A DNA stretch of 36,283 nt from an uncultured Oscillospiraceae bacterium (lineage in GTDB: Bacteria; Bacillota; Clostridia; Oscillospirales; Ruminococcaceae), in contig CAJUAN010000026.1 of assembly GCA_910584715.1 (NCBI GenBank), positions 1-36,283 on the forward strand. The letters run 5' to 3'. Shown here in pieces: positions 7,152-15,369 of this stretch; the stretch's first letter is position 1, and each line of letters starts with the position of its first letter. Below the pieces are notes generated by a model, which ran no database searches, was not told where the DNA came from, and worked only from the letters and a program-made list of their open reading frames with translations. The position numbers were made by a program, and so were the translations under genes.

Positions 7152-7523
7152 TTACTTAAGTTCAACTGTAGCGCCGGCAGCTTCAAGCTTAGTCTTGATC
7201 TCCTCAGCATCAGCCTTGGAAGCACCCTCCTTGAGAGCCTTAGGAGCAGCTTCAACAAGCTCCTTAGCCTCTTTAAGGGACAGACCGCAGATATCCTTAA
7301 CAGCCTTGATAACGTCCATCTTCTTGTCGCCAAAGGAAGCAAGAACAACGTCAAACTCGGTCTTTTCAGCTGCTGCGCCTGCTCCGCCCGCTGCGGGAGC
7401 TGCTGCTGCAACTACTGCGGAAACACCGTATTTCTCCTGAATACCCTCAACAAGCTCAGAAAGCTCAATGATGGAAAGAGCGTCAATTAAATCCAGAATA
7501 TTTGTTACTTTCTCGGAAGCCAT
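7152..7523 (-). CDS. rplL: 50S ribosomal protein L7/L12
   Basis: 123 residues, full length for the family. It forms the dimers of the ribosomal stalk that recruit and stimulate translational GTPases. The N-terminal dimerisation helices (VTNILDLIDALSIIELSELV) are followed by the Ala/Gly-rich hinge (about residues 36-52) and the globular domain with KTEFDVVLASFGDKK and GLSLKEAKELVEAAP. ATG at 7523 follows a GGAG site. It is 105 bp behind rplJ and shares its promoter. A terminator comes right after, with no rpoB. Confidence 0.98.
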   Translation of the reverse strand: MASEKVTNILDLIDALSIIELSELVEGIQEKYGVSAVVAAAAPAAGGAGAAAEKTEFDVVLASFGDKKMDVIKAVKDICGLSLKEAKELVEAAPKALKEGASKADAEEIKTKLEAAGATVELK

Positions 7524-7628
7524 AATAATAATCTCCTTTTAATTTAATGTAATTTGTTTTTGCGCCGTGAATAAACCTCAGCGCATTTTCACGCCGTCCT
7601 TATGCGGAACGGCTGAGGATCGTACCGA

Positions 7629-8141
7629 TCAAGCGGCCTCCTCTTCGTTCTTCTTGTCCACAAGAGCCTGAAGTGTGGCTGCAAGGCTCTGCATAGGAGC
7701 CTGAAGTGAACCGAGAAGCTGTGCAAGCAGAGTTTCCTTGGAAGGTATCTTGGACAGAGCTGTAACGCCCTTTTCATCGTAGATCTCCTTGCCGATGAAG
7801 CCTGCTTTAAGGTTAAACTTTTTCTCGTTGCTACCCGCGAATTTGCCCAGAATACGTGCAGGAGCAGTTTCGTCTCCCTCTGTAACGGCAATTGCGGAAG
7901 TACCCTCAAGAACGTCTGTAAGACCGTCCAAACCGACGTTCTTAACAGCAAAGCGGAGCATGGAGTTCTTCTCAACGAAGTAATTCACTCCTGCCTCTCT
8001 CAGTTCCTTTCTGAGCTTGGTGTCCTCCTCAACGGTGATACCCTTGTAGTCAACGATAACGCCCGCTGTGGCTTTGTCCAGCATTTCGGTAAGAGCCTGA
8101 ACTCTCGCCTTTTTGGATTCAAGTACCTTTGCGCTTGGCAT
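7629..8141 (-). CDS. rplJ: 50S ribosomal protein L10
   Basis: 170 residues starting MPSAKVLESKKARVQALTEM. It anchors the L7/L12 dimers to 23S rRNA through its C-terminal helix (ending KNEEEAA here). The start at 8141 is chosen because GGAGGT lies ten bases upstream; an in-frame GTG at 8153 overlaps that site. Internal motifs include GVIVDYKGITVEEDTKLR and EKNSMLRFAVKN. It is first in a two-gene operon with rplL, behind a long leader with an attenuator, consistent with autoregulation by the L10-L12 complex. Confidence 0.97.
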   Translation of the reverse strand: MPSAKVLESKKARVQALTEMLDKATAGVIVDYKGITVEEDTKLRKELREAGVNYFVEKNSMLRFAVKNVGLDGLTDVLEGTSAIAVTEGDETAPARILGKFAGSNEKKFNLKAGFIGKEIYDEKGVTALSKIPSKETLLAQLLGSLQAPMQSLAATLQALVDKKNEEEAA

Positions 8142-8159
8142 AGATGATTTCACCTCCGA

Positions 8160-8356
8160 TAATTCAATAACGCCTTTCGGCGCATTCAGCTAACGGATCT
8201 AAAAAAAGAAAACCTTTTCCAAAAGGAAAAGGCGCAAGTATACATCAATACTCACCATCTTTTCCTCGGCAGGATTTACGGCACGCCTCCAACGGCGTTC
8301 AGCCCCCTGCTGTCTTTAGAATACGATAGCTTGTTAAGCGGTAATACCACTACAAC
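8160..8356 (-). promoter_or_regulatory. L10 leader (autoregulatory 5' UTR)
   Basis: About 215 nt separate the rplJ promoter from the rplJ start. The minus strand contains a GC-rich folded region and TCCTGCCGAGG-type sequence like the Firmicutes ribosomal protein L10 leader, which binds the L10-L12 complex. A terminator-like stem follows it. A covariance-model search would settle it. Confidence 0.65.
8201..8232 (-). terminator. Attenuator in the rplJ leader
   Basis: Perfect 8-bp stem CCTTTTCC-TTTT-GGAAAAGG on the minus strand, followed by TTTTCTTTTTTT. It lies between the L10-leader fold and the rplJ ribosome site, where premature termination would control the operon. Confidence 0.75.
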
Positions 8357-8362
8357 ATTATT

Positions 8363-8391
8363 ATTTTACCACAAAGCACCATGCTTGTCAA
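8363..8391 (-). promoter_or_regulatory. rplJL promoter
   Basis: TTGACA (8386-8391), 17-bp spacer, TAAAAT (8363-8368) on the minus strand. It is a near-consensus vegetative promoter. Confidence 0.85.
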
Positions 8392-8404
8392 TAGATTTTG
8401 AAAA

Positions 8405-8448
8405 TTTTTTCAAAAATCTAAGCCGCCGAACCGAAGCTCCGCGGCTTA
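8405..8448 (-). terminator. rpsB-tsf operon terminator
   Basis: TAAGCCGC (8441-8448 on the complement) pairs with GCGGCTTA (8419-8426), followed on the minus strand by GATTTTTGAAAAAATTTT. It lies 18 bp past the tsf stop. Confidence 0.7.
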
Positions 8449-8465
8449 TCTGTATTTTACTGAAA

Positions 8466-9389
8466 TCAACCGTTGCCCTTAGCCATGCTTGCAACCTCAG
8501 CTGCAAAGTCGTCGGCTTTCTTTTCAATACCTTCGCCTCTCTCGAAACGAACATACTCAACAACATTGATCTTTCCGCCCAGTTCCTTAGCGGAAGCTTC
8601 AACATACTTCTGTACGGACATCTTATCGTCCTTTACATAAGCCTGCTCAAGCAAGCAGTTTTCGGTGTAATACTTGCCTACCTTGCCATCTACGATCTTT
8701 GCGCGTACCTGTTCGGGCTTGCTTGCCATCTTGGGATCCTCAGCCATCTGAGTCATCATGATCTTCTTTTCTTCCTCAATAACCTCTGCGGGAACGGACT
8801 CTCTATTAAGGTATGCGGGATTCATAGCCGCAACCTGGAGAGCACAGTTCTTGCCGACCTCGAACACCTTGTCCGCAGGAATGTCAGTATCCAGCTTTAC
8901 CATAACACCAATGCTTCCTCCGCCGTGAACGTAAGGAACCAAAACGCCCTCCATTCTTACAAAACGGCGGATAACCATATTCTCTCTGATTTTGATAAAG
9001 AGATCCTGGAGAGTTTCCTCTACGCTCTTGTCGCCTCCGCTGATTGTGGCAGCTTTGAGAGCGTCAAGATCGGCGGGATTCTTTTCGATAACGGTTTTTG
9101 CAACAGCCGCAACAAAAGCCTTGAACTCGTCGTTGTTTGCAGCAAAGTCTGTCTCAATGTTTACTTCGACAACTGCGCCCACATTACCCTCTACAACGGA
9201 AGTAACAATACCCTCGGCGGCAACTCTTCCGCTTTTCTTAGCCTGTGTTGCCAGACCCTTTTCACGCAGTATAACTATAGCTTTCTCGGTGTCGCCGTCA
9301 GCTTCCTCGAGAGCCTTTTTACAGTCCATCATACCAACACCTGTGGACTTCATCAAATCTTTAATTTCCTGTGGTGAAATCTTTGCCAT
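8466..9389 (-). CDS. tsf: Translation elongation factor Ts
   Basis: 307 residues, full length. Guanine-nucleotide exchange factor for EF-Tu. The N-terminal UBA-like module (IKDLMKSTGVGMMDCKKALE) and the TDFAANNDEF motif that contacts EF-Tu are present, as are both core domains with HGGGSIGVMVKLD. ATG at 9389 follows AGGAGG; a longer frame start at 9428 has no such site. It is co-transcribed with rpsB. The 89-bp gap has a small GGCAAG/CTTGCC hairpin at 9431-9452. The usual downstream pyrH and frr are absent. Confidence 0.97.
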   Translation of the reverse strand: MAKISPQEIKDLMKSTGVGMMDCKKALEEADGDTEKAIVILREKGLATQAKKSGRVAAEGIVTSVVEGNVGAVVEVNIETDFAANNDEFKAFVAAVAKTVIEKNPADLDALKAATISGGDKSVEETLQDLFIKIRENMVIRRFVRMEGVLVPYVHGGGSIGVMVKLDTDIPADKVFEVGKNCALQVAAMNPAYLNRESVPAEVIEEEKKIMMTQMAEDPKMASKPEQVRAKIVDGKVGKYYTENCLLEQAYVKDDKMSVQKYVEASAKELGGKINVVEYVRFERGEGIEKKADDFAAEVASMAKGNG

Positions 9390-9478
9390 TTTTATTCCTC
9401 CTATTAGAAAAAAGAAGTACAGAAGCAAGAGGCAAGAATATTCAACCTTGCCCCATGCATTGTTATTCTTTGATATTT

Positions 9479-10216
9479 TTATTCAGCGACTGCTTCCTCT
9501 GCCTCCGTCTCGGCAGCCTGTGCAACCTCCTGCTCACCCTGTCTTCCCTCGATAACAGCGTCAGCCATTGCGCCCGCAATAAGCTTTACAGCGCGGATAG
9601 CGTCGTCGTTTCCGGGAATAACGTAATCAACGTCGTCGGGATCGCAGTTTGTATCAACGATCGCAACAATGGGAATACCAAGCTTCTTGGCTTCCGCAAC
9701 GGCGATCTTCTCCTTACGGGGATCGACGATAAAGAGCGCTCCGGGAAGCTTCTTCATGGTCTTGATACCGCCAAGGTATTTTTCGAGCTTTTCAATTTCG
9801 AGCTGGAGCTTTACAACTTCCTTTTTGGGGAGAAGGTTGAATGTGCCGTCCTCTTCCATCTGGTGAAGCTGCTCAAGTCTCTTGATTCTTCTCTGAATGG
9901 TCTTGAAGTTGGTCATCATACCGCCGAGCCATCTTGCGTTTACATAGTGAACGCCTGCACGTACAGCCTCTTCCTTTACAGAATCGCCCGCCTGCTTTTT
10001 GGTGCCGACAAAAAGAACGGTGTCGCCGTTTTCGGCAACGGACTTAACAAAGCTGTAAGCCTCGTCAAGCTTCTTAACGGTTTTCTGAAGGTCGATGATG
10101 TAGATGCCGTTTCTTTCTGTGAAGATGTACGGAGCCATCTTCGGGTTCCATCTTCTTGTCTGGTGACCGAAGTGCACGCCTGCTTCAAGAAGCTGTTTCA
10201 TTGATACTACGCCCAT
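9479..10216 (-). CDS. rpsB: 30S ribosomal protein S2
   Basis: 245 residues with AGGAGG ahead of the ATG. Binds late to the 30S platform and is needed for S1 and mRNA binding. Family hallmarks: LLEAGVHFGHQTRRWNPKM at the N-terminus, NARWLGGMMTNF in the middle and IVDTNCDPDDVDYVIPGNDD near the end. The last 20 residues are an acidic Ala/Glu-rich tail. It is first gene of an rpsB-tsf operon with its own promoter and a GC-rich leader of about 140 nt. Confidence 0.97.
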   Translation of the reverse strand: MGVVSMKQLLEAGVHFGHQTRRWNPKMAPYIFTERNGIYIIDLQKTVKKLDEAYSFVKSVAENGDTVLFVGTKKQAGDSVKEEAVRAGVHYVNARWLGGMMTNFKTIQRRIKRLEQLHQMEEDGTFNLLPKKEVVKLQLEIEKLEKYLGGIKTMKKLPGALFIVDPRKEKIAVAEAKKLGIPIVAIVDTNCDPDDVDYVIPGNDDAIRAVKLIAGAMADAVIEGRQGEQEVAQAAETEAEEAVAE

Positions 10217-10230
10217 TTGTAGTTCCTCCT

Positions 10231-10264
10231 AAAAATAGTTTTTAACGCTTTCCCAAGGGAAGCG
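10231..10264 (-). terminator. Possible attenuator in the rpsB leader
   Basis: On the minus strand CGCTTCCC pairs with GGGAAAGCG (one bulged base), followed by TTAAAAACTATTTTT and then the rpsB ribosome site. Its shape and position suggest premature termination or S2 feedback. Confidence 0.45.
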
Positions 10265-10363
10265 CCCCTCCGCGCGGCTTAGCTTGACAGCAGCTTATTT
10301 TCGGGTAAGCACCCGCCGTCAAAAACTCGCGCGTGCGAATTTCGCTGTGCGAATTGCTTTAAT

Positions 10364-10392
10364 ATTATACCATATATGCCAAATAATTGCAA
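10364..10392 (-). promoter_or_regulatory. rpsB promoter
   Basis: TTGCAA (10387-10392), 17-bp spacer, TATAAT (10364-10369) on the minus strand, about 150 bp before the rpsB start. Confidence 0.8.
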
Positions 10393-10407
10393 GAAAAACT
10401 TATTGTG

Positions 10408-10695
10408 CTATTTTAACAAACTTTTTGACTGCAAAGTCCGTCTTTTTGCCAATTTCGCCTCATCAGCAGAAATAAGAACCGTATCAACGCCGATTATCTC
10501 AATGTCGTCGCAGGTAAGGATAATATCGTCCTCCCTGCCGAAAAGTCCGAAAAAACGCGATCTTCCGTAAACTATAAAGGACTTTATCATTGAGTCATCC
10601 GTATCGAACTCCACGTCGTCCACAAAACCCATACGCGCGCCGTTTTTGATGTTTATTATCTCCTTGTTACGCAGTTCGGCCAAAGTGCATTTCAC
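10408..10695 (-). CDS. ylmC: YlmC/YmxH family sporulation protein, PRC-barrel
   Basis: 95 residues. One PRC-barrel domain: LRNKEIINIKNGARMGFVDD, then a short insertion, FIVYGRSRFFGLFGREDDII and IEIIGVDTVLI. This pattern is that of YlmC/YmxH proteins of spore-forming Firmicutes, small proteins linked to sporulation and division loci with no defined biochemical role. The start is GTG at 10695 behind GGAAGGGTGAT. It lies 73 bp after the mreB-like gene on the same strand. Confidence 0.85.
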   Translation of the reverse strand: MKCTLAELRNKEIINIKNGARMGFVDDVEFDTDDSMIKSFIVYGRSRFFGLFGREDDIILTCDDIEIIGVDTVLISADEAKLAKRRTLQSKSLLK

Positions 10696-10768
10696 GATAT
10701 ATCACCCTTCCGGACGTTTCTTAGCCGTCCTTTGGAATAATATGCCGAATTCTGCTTGTACTATTCTG

Positions 10769-11770
10769 CTAAAACATGGAAACGTGCTGAAAACCGTCCA
10801 GAAGCTTATCAATATTTTTAAAAGCGGACACCGTCCCCCTTGCCACGCAGGATATCGGATCGTCTGCAACACAGCATTTGACCCCAAGCTCCGAGGACAT
10901 AAGCCTGTCAAGACCGTACAGCATTGCGCCGCCGCCCGTCAGGTACACGCCGTTTCGGTATATATCTCCCGCCAGTTCCGGAGGAGTCTTTTCCATAACG
11001 TCCTTGACCGCCGAGATCATCTCACGTATGCTGTCGATTATCGCCTCGTAAATATCATAATCCGTTACTTCAACCTTTTCGGGAAGTCCCCGAACCAGAT
11101 GTCTCCCCTTAACAACTATTTTTCTGCTTCCGTCCGGCGAATATACATTTGCCGCAGCCATTTTGGCATTTTCCGCAGTTTTTTCGCCTATCAATATTCT
11201 GTAACGGCTGCTGACATACTTCACTATCGCCTTGTCAAGCTTGCTGCCTGCCATCTTTACCGAGGACTTAGATACAACGCCGTTCATGGAAACTACCGCT
11301 ATGTCTGTAGTACCTCCTCCGATATCAACCACCATGTTTCCGTCCGCGGCGGAAATATCAACTCCAGCGCCCATAATGGCAGCCACAGGCTCCTCGATAA
11401 GATACACCTGTCTCGCACCGGCGATCTTTGCAGCTTCGATCACGGCGCGGCTTTCCACATCGGTTATAGACGACGGTATGCACATTATGATGTTCGGCAT
11501 GAAAAGTTGTTTTCCCGTTACCTTTTCAATGAAACAGGCGATCATTTTTTCCGTCATCTTGTGGTCGGAAATAACGCCGTCGCTGAGAGGCCTTACCACA
11601 GAAATATAGTCGGGAACCCTGCCTATCATTCTGTGAGCCTCGTCCCCTACGGCTATGACCTCGTCAAGCTTTTTATTGAACGCCACCACCGACGGCTCGT
11701 TCAGAACAACGCCCTTATTTCCCACAGCTATCATTACATTTGCAGTACCTAAATCAATTCCGATGTCCAT
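10769..11770 (-). CDS. MreB/Mbl-like actin homologue
   Basis: 333 residues in the actin-ATPase fold. N-terminus MDIGIDLGTANVMIAVGNKG has the phosphate-1 loop. DIGGGTTD (149-156) is phosphate loop 2, and GGGAMLYGLDRL is the adenosine-binding motif. MreB proteins form membrane-bound filaments that guide peptidoglycan synthesis. Sequence alone cannot separate MreB, Mbl and MreBH. ATG at 11770 has a distant GGAG; a GTG at 11797 overlapping the comF stop by one base is possible and would add nine residues. Its place in a comF-recD2 operon without mreCD is unusual. Confidence 0.85.
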   Translation of the reverse strand: MDIGIDLGTANVMIAVGNKGVVLNEPSVVAFNKKLDEVIAVGDEAHRMIGRVPDYISVVRPLSDGVISDHKMTEKMIACFIEKVTGKQLFMPNIIMCIPSSITDVESRAVIEAAKIAGARQVYLIEEPVAAIMGAGVDISAADGNMVVDIGGGTTDIAVVSMNGVVSKSSVKMAGSKLDKAIVKYVSSRYRILIGEKTAENAKMAAANVYSPDGSRKIVVKGRHLVRGLPEKVEVTDYDIYEAIIDSIREMISAVKDVMEKTPPELAGDIYRNGVYLTGGGAMLYGLDRLMSSELGVKCCVADDPISCVARGTVSAFKNIDKLLDGFQHVSMF

Positions 11771-11796
11771 AATCCAATCATGCTCCGGCAGGAGCA

Positions 11797-12537
11797 CTAC
11801 TCCTTTCGCATATGTTTTTTGTCAGAAGAATTCTGTCCGTTCAGTCTCGTTACCGCGCAAACAGAGACAATGACACGTTCCGCTCCCGCATTTTTAAGTA
11901 TTGCCGCGCACTCGTTAAGAGTCGAACCCGTGGTCATAACGTCGTCGCATAGAAGAATGCTTTTTCCCGACAGATTTGCGTTTCCGCCGTAAAACAAGGA
12001 CTTTACACGTTCCTTCCGCTCCGCTTCGTTATGCTTGTGCTGTTCGTCCTTCGTATCCATTTTAAACAGCAAATCCCGTTTTATCGGTATTCCCAAAGCT
12101 CTGCCAAGGCTTTTACCAAACAGCTCCGCCTGATTGTGACCTCTCGCTATACGCTTTCTGACACTCATAGGCACAGGTACGATAAAGTCCGGCAGCGGTA
12201 TCCCCTCTGCTTTCATATGCTGAACGGTATCAGCCGCTGCAAGTTCGGCGATATTGCTTTCGCCCTCGTGCTTGAAACGGTAGACCGAGCCCGCAACGTT
12301 TCCGTCGTCAAAGAAATAAGAGCCGTACACCATATCATAAGAAAACTTATCATCACATCGGCATTTCTCCTGACCGCATTTTCTGCATATCACATCATTT
12401 GCGGCGGTGAGAGTACCGCGGCAGCTTTCGCAGCAAAGCTCGTTCCACATGATAAACTCTCCGCAGAACGGACACCTTGACGGGAACAGTATATCCAAAA
12501 CGAACAGCTTAATGTCGTTAACCGTTATTTTCGTCAT
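11797..12537 (-). CDS. comF: ComF family phosphoribosyltransferase-like protein
   Basis: 246 residues. The N-terminus has a four-Cys zinc site (CPFC...CCESC) and a further CRKCGQEKCRC cluster. The C-terminal part is a type I phosphoribosyltransferase fold with PVPMSVRKRIARGHNQAEL and the PRPP loop LLCDDVMTTGSTLNECA. ComF helps single-stranded DNA processing in transformation in some bacteria; its reaction here is unknown. ATG at 12537 overlaps the recD2 3' end with AGGAG ten bases upstream, so the two genes are translationally coupled. Confidence 0.9.
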   Translation of the reverse strand: MTKITVNDIKLFVLDILFPSRCPFCGEFIMWNELCCESCRGTLTAANDVICRKCGQEKCRCDDKFSYDMVYGSYFFDDGNVAGSVYRFKHEGESNIAELAAADTVQHMKAEGIPLPDFIVPVPMSVRKRIARGHNQAELFGKSLGRALGIPIKRDLLFKMDTKDEQHKHNEAERKERVKSLFYGGNANLSGKSILLCDDVMTTGSTLNECAAILKNAGAERVIVSVCAVTRLNGQNSSDKKHMRKE

Positions 12538-14740
12538 GTCCCAGCTCCTTTTCAAGCATATGTCTCAGACAGGAGTATCGCAAAGTCCTACGGTTGTTGT
12601 TTACCATCGATTCCACAACGCGTCTTGAACCTACGATTATCAGCAGCTTTTTCGCTCTTGTGACAGCAGTATACAAAAGGTTACGGTAATAAAGCTTCTC
12701 AAAACCGCCCAGCAGCGGGATTATCACGGCGTTGAACTCGCTTCCCTGACTTTTGTGTACCGAAATAGCATATGCAAGCTCAAGCTGGTCGAGCATTTCA
12801 TATGTATATTCGGCGACGCGTCCGTCAAAATCAATGTATATCTTGCTTTCGGCTTTTACCGTCTTTAGAATTATTCCAATATCGCCGTTAAAAATACCCG
12901 TACCTTTTTCCATACCCTTCGTCCACTCAATGTCATAATTGTTCTTGACCTGCATCACCTTGTCGTCGGGACGGAAATTATACATGACTCCCCTAATTTC
13001 GGGCTTATCTTTCTTTGGAGGATTTAATGCAAGCTGAAGTACCTTGTTCATTTCGATAACTCCCAGCGCGCCTTTTCTGGACGGACAAAGCACCTGTATA
13101 TCGTCAGATGAAGCAAATCCGTATGCAGCGGGAAGCCGTTCTGCTGCAAGCTCCACCACCGTGTCAGACGCCGACTCGTAGTCCAGACGCTGCATGAAAA
13201 AGAAATCGCTGTCCGCGCGGGACATATCCGGCTGCTCGCCGTTTACTATTTTATGTGCGTTTGTAACGATACAGCTCTGCTGAGCCTGGCGGAAAATTTC
13301 CGTAAGCTTTACCACAGGAAGCTTCCCGCAGTCTATCATGTCCTTGAGGATGTTTCCCGCACCCACAGACGGAAGCTGGTCGCTGTCCCCTACCATTATC
13401 AAACGACAGGAAAGCTTCAGCGCGCGAAGCAAAGCCTCGAACAAAAGAGTATCTACCATGGACATCTCGTCCACTATCATTACATCGCATGATATCGGAT
13501 TATTGTCGTCATGCTTGAAGCGAGGCTTTCCTCCGCCGTCAAACATGACTTCAAGCATACGGTGTATGGTCTTAGCCTCGTATCCCGTAAGATCCGATAT
13601 CCGTTTCGCCGCCTTTCCCGTCGGAGCGGCTATCATTACTTTAAGTCCTCTCTGCTCGTACAGAGAAATAATGGCTTTCAGGGTAGTCGTCTTTCCCGTT
13701 CCGGGTCCTCCCGTAAGTATCATAAAGCCCTGTGACAGCGCCAGAGAAATAGCTTTCCTCTGCTGCTCGGCATATGTAATGACCTTGGTTTTTTCCTCTA
13801 TATCTATCAGCTTTTTATAGTCGGTACCCGTATCTTTAAGACAGCCGCTCATGACAGAAAGCCGTCCGGTGATGTACTGCTCAGCGTTAAAATAGTCGCT
13901 GAGATAAATAAAGCTTCTGCCGTCTTTTTTGTACCTCACAAAGTCCCCCTCGGAACATCGGATTTCCATACATTTTTCAAAGAGCTCACCGTCTATTTCA
14001 AGAAGCTTCAAAGCGGTGGATTTGAGCCTGTCCTCAGGCAGACAGGTATGTCCCGAAAATGTGTTGTTTACAAGTATATAGATTATCCCGGCAGAAATAC
14101 GAGCCTCTCCGTTCATTGGATAGCCGGTCTTTACAGCCATACCCTCAGCCTTGTCAAATTCAAGCTCTATGCCGTTTCCGCATAGCATATAGGGATTTTC
14201 CTTTATTATCTCGACCGCGTACTGACCCCATTTTTTCCATGCCGCTACCGCCGCTGACGGAGGGATACCGTACTGTGAAAGAAATATCATCAGCGCGCGC
14301 ATACCAAACACACGCTTGAAATCCATTGATATCTCCTCAGCCTTTGAGGGAGTTATTCCCTTTACGCATACAAGGCGTTCAGGTTCATTTTCAATAACGT
14401 CCAAAGCCTTGTCTCCAAATTCCTCCACTATGCGTCCCGCAAGCGTTCTGCCTATTCCCTTTAAGGCTCCAGAGGAAAGATATTTCAGTATCGCATTTGT
14501 TGTGGCAGGCATTTTCCTTTCACAGTAACTTGCTCTGAACTGCATACCGAATTTTGCGTGCTTTGTATAGGCTCCGGAAACGATCAGCTCCTCGCCCTCC
14601 TCAATGTTGCCAAGTTCGCCCACAACAGTAACATAATCTCCGCCGGCCTCAAGGTCAAGCACCACATATCCGTTGGCAGGATTGCTGAACAGAACCGTAT
14701 CAACTACTCCCTCAATCTTTATTAAGTTTTCGCTTTCCAC
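12518..14740 (-). CDS. recD2: RecD-like 5'-3' DNA helicase (RecD2)
   Basis: 740 residues from GTG at 14740, where the conserved RecD2 N-terminus (KIEGVVDTVLFSNPANGYVV) begins. An OB-like N-domain and helix-hairpin-helix region (LKGIGRTLAGRIVEEFG near 93-109) precede the SF1 helicase core. Walker A is GGPGTGKT at 344-351, Walker B IVDEMSMVD, followed by GDSDQLPSVGAGNIL. The C-terminus has VHKSQGSEF and LYTAVTRAKKLLIIVG. RecD2 acts outside RecBCD in Firmicutes, in replication-fork and repair tolerance. It heads the operon with comF and the mreB-like gene. Confidence 0.95.
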   Translation of the reverse strand: MESENLIKIEGVVDTVLFSNPANGYVVLDLEAGGDYVTVVGELGNIEEGEELIVSGAYTKHAKFGMQFRASYCERKMPATTNAILKYLSSGALKGIGRTLAGRIVEEFGDKALDVIENEPERLVCVKGITPSKAEEISMDFKRVFGMRALMIFLSQYGIPPSAAVAAWKKWGQYAVEIIKENPYMLCGNGIELEFDKAEGMAVKTGYPMNGEARISAGIIYILVNNTFSGHTCLPEDRLKSTALKLLEIDGELFEKCMEIRCSEGDFVRYKKDGRSFIYLSDYFNAEQYITGRLSVMSGCLKDTGTDYKKLIDIEEKTKVITYAEQQRKAISLALSQGFMILTGGPGTGKTTTLKAIISLYEQRGLKVMIAAPTGKAAKRISDLTGYEAKTIHRMLEVMFDGGGKPRFKHDDNNPISCDVMIVDEMSMVDTLLFEALLRALKLSCRLIMVGDSDQLPSVGAGNILKDMIDCGKLPVVKLTEIFRQAQQSCIVTNAHKIVNGEQPDMSRADSDFFFMQRLDYESASDTVVELAAERLPAAYGFASSDDIQVLCPSRKGALGVIEMNKVLQLALNPPKKDKPEIRGVMYNFRPDDKVMQVKNNYDIEWTKGMEKGTGIFNGDIGIILKTVKAESKIYIDFDGRVAEYTYEMLDQLELAYAISVHKSQGSEFNAVIIPLLGGFEKLYYRNLLYTAVTRAKKLLIIVGSRRVVESMVNNNRRTLRYSCLRHMLEKELGHDENNG

Positions 14741-14794
14741 TGTTCCGCCCCCGCATCTAACCCAAGAATTGGAATAAACTGCATATACATTTTT

Positions 14795-14824
14795 ATTATA
14801 GCACATGATACTAAAAAAAGTCAA
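14795..14824 (-). promoter_or_regulatory. recD2 operon promoter
   Basis: TTGACT (14819-14824), 18-bp spacer, TATAAT (14795-14800) on the minus strand, 55 bp before the GTG start. Confidence 0.75.
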
Positions 14825-14944
14825 TACAAATAATATCCTATTTATTAATGCACCATAAGGCAATACGAAAATATACTTTTACAATAATAAAATCATTATA
14901 AATATGTAATTACTATAAGCATATATTATAAAATAATAGTTAAA

Positions 14945-14988
14945 AAATACAGCGGACGCACAAAATTAAATGTATCCGCTGTATTTTT
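14945..14988. terminator. Bidirectional-type terminator
   Basis: Perfect 12-bp arms AAATACAGCGGA and TCCGCTGTATTT with an 18-nt loop and T tracts on both strands. It lies after the Feo cluster and before recD2. The rest of 14825-15143 is AT-rich with nothing else seen. Confidence 0.75.
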
Positions 14989-15143
14989 ATATTTGTTATA
15001 TACAATTTATAAATTATGTTGTAATAATTTGCCTGTTGCTTTGAAGTTTGTCCCACAAATAAAAGATCATACAATTGTAATGTAAGCGTTGTTTCAATTT
15101 GGGAAAAACTATAAATATATTTTTCTGCTAATATGAAAGCTCA

Positions 15144-15311
15144 TTAATTTTTTAAATCACTGTGACAGCTGCCGCAGCAAACACAGGAATTGGGACATCC
15201 CTCGCAATTCCCTCCGCAGGAAAATTTTCCGGATTTTCTATCCTTGTAAAGCTGTCTTGCAGCAAGCATCAGAACAGCCGCAACAATTAAGCCAACAATT
15301 AAAGTTGCCAT
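15144..15311 (-). CDS. FeoB-associated Cys-rich membrane protein
   Basis: 55 residues with a perfect AGGAGG site. One transmembrane helix (TLIVGLIVAAVLMLAARQLY) is followed by a basic turn (KDRKSGKFS) and a cysteine cluster CGGNCEGCPNSCVCCGSCH with eight Cys. This is the pattern of the small FeoB-associated Cys-rich proteins (PF12669) found after feoB in Firmicutes, thought to bind iron or redox-couple ferrous uptake at the membrane. It starts 58 bp after the feoB stop on the same strand. Confidence 0.88.
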   Translation of the reverse strand: MATLIVGLIVAAVLMLAARQLYKDRKSGKFSCGGNCEGCPNSCVCCGSCHSDLKN

Positions 15312-15369
15312 AAAAGCACCTCCTATTCAGAAACCATAGAATAAAACGCCACTCTGTCCACCGAAATTT

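Noticed and set aside
8331..10204. Long plus-strand frames opposite tsf and rpsB
   Set aside because: They mirror codon usage of the highly expressed minus-strand genes, have no ribosome sites and resemble no protein.
10646..11752. 368-codon plus-strand frame opposite the mreB-like gene
   Set aside because: Shadow of the coding strand; the actin motifs are clearly on the minus strand.
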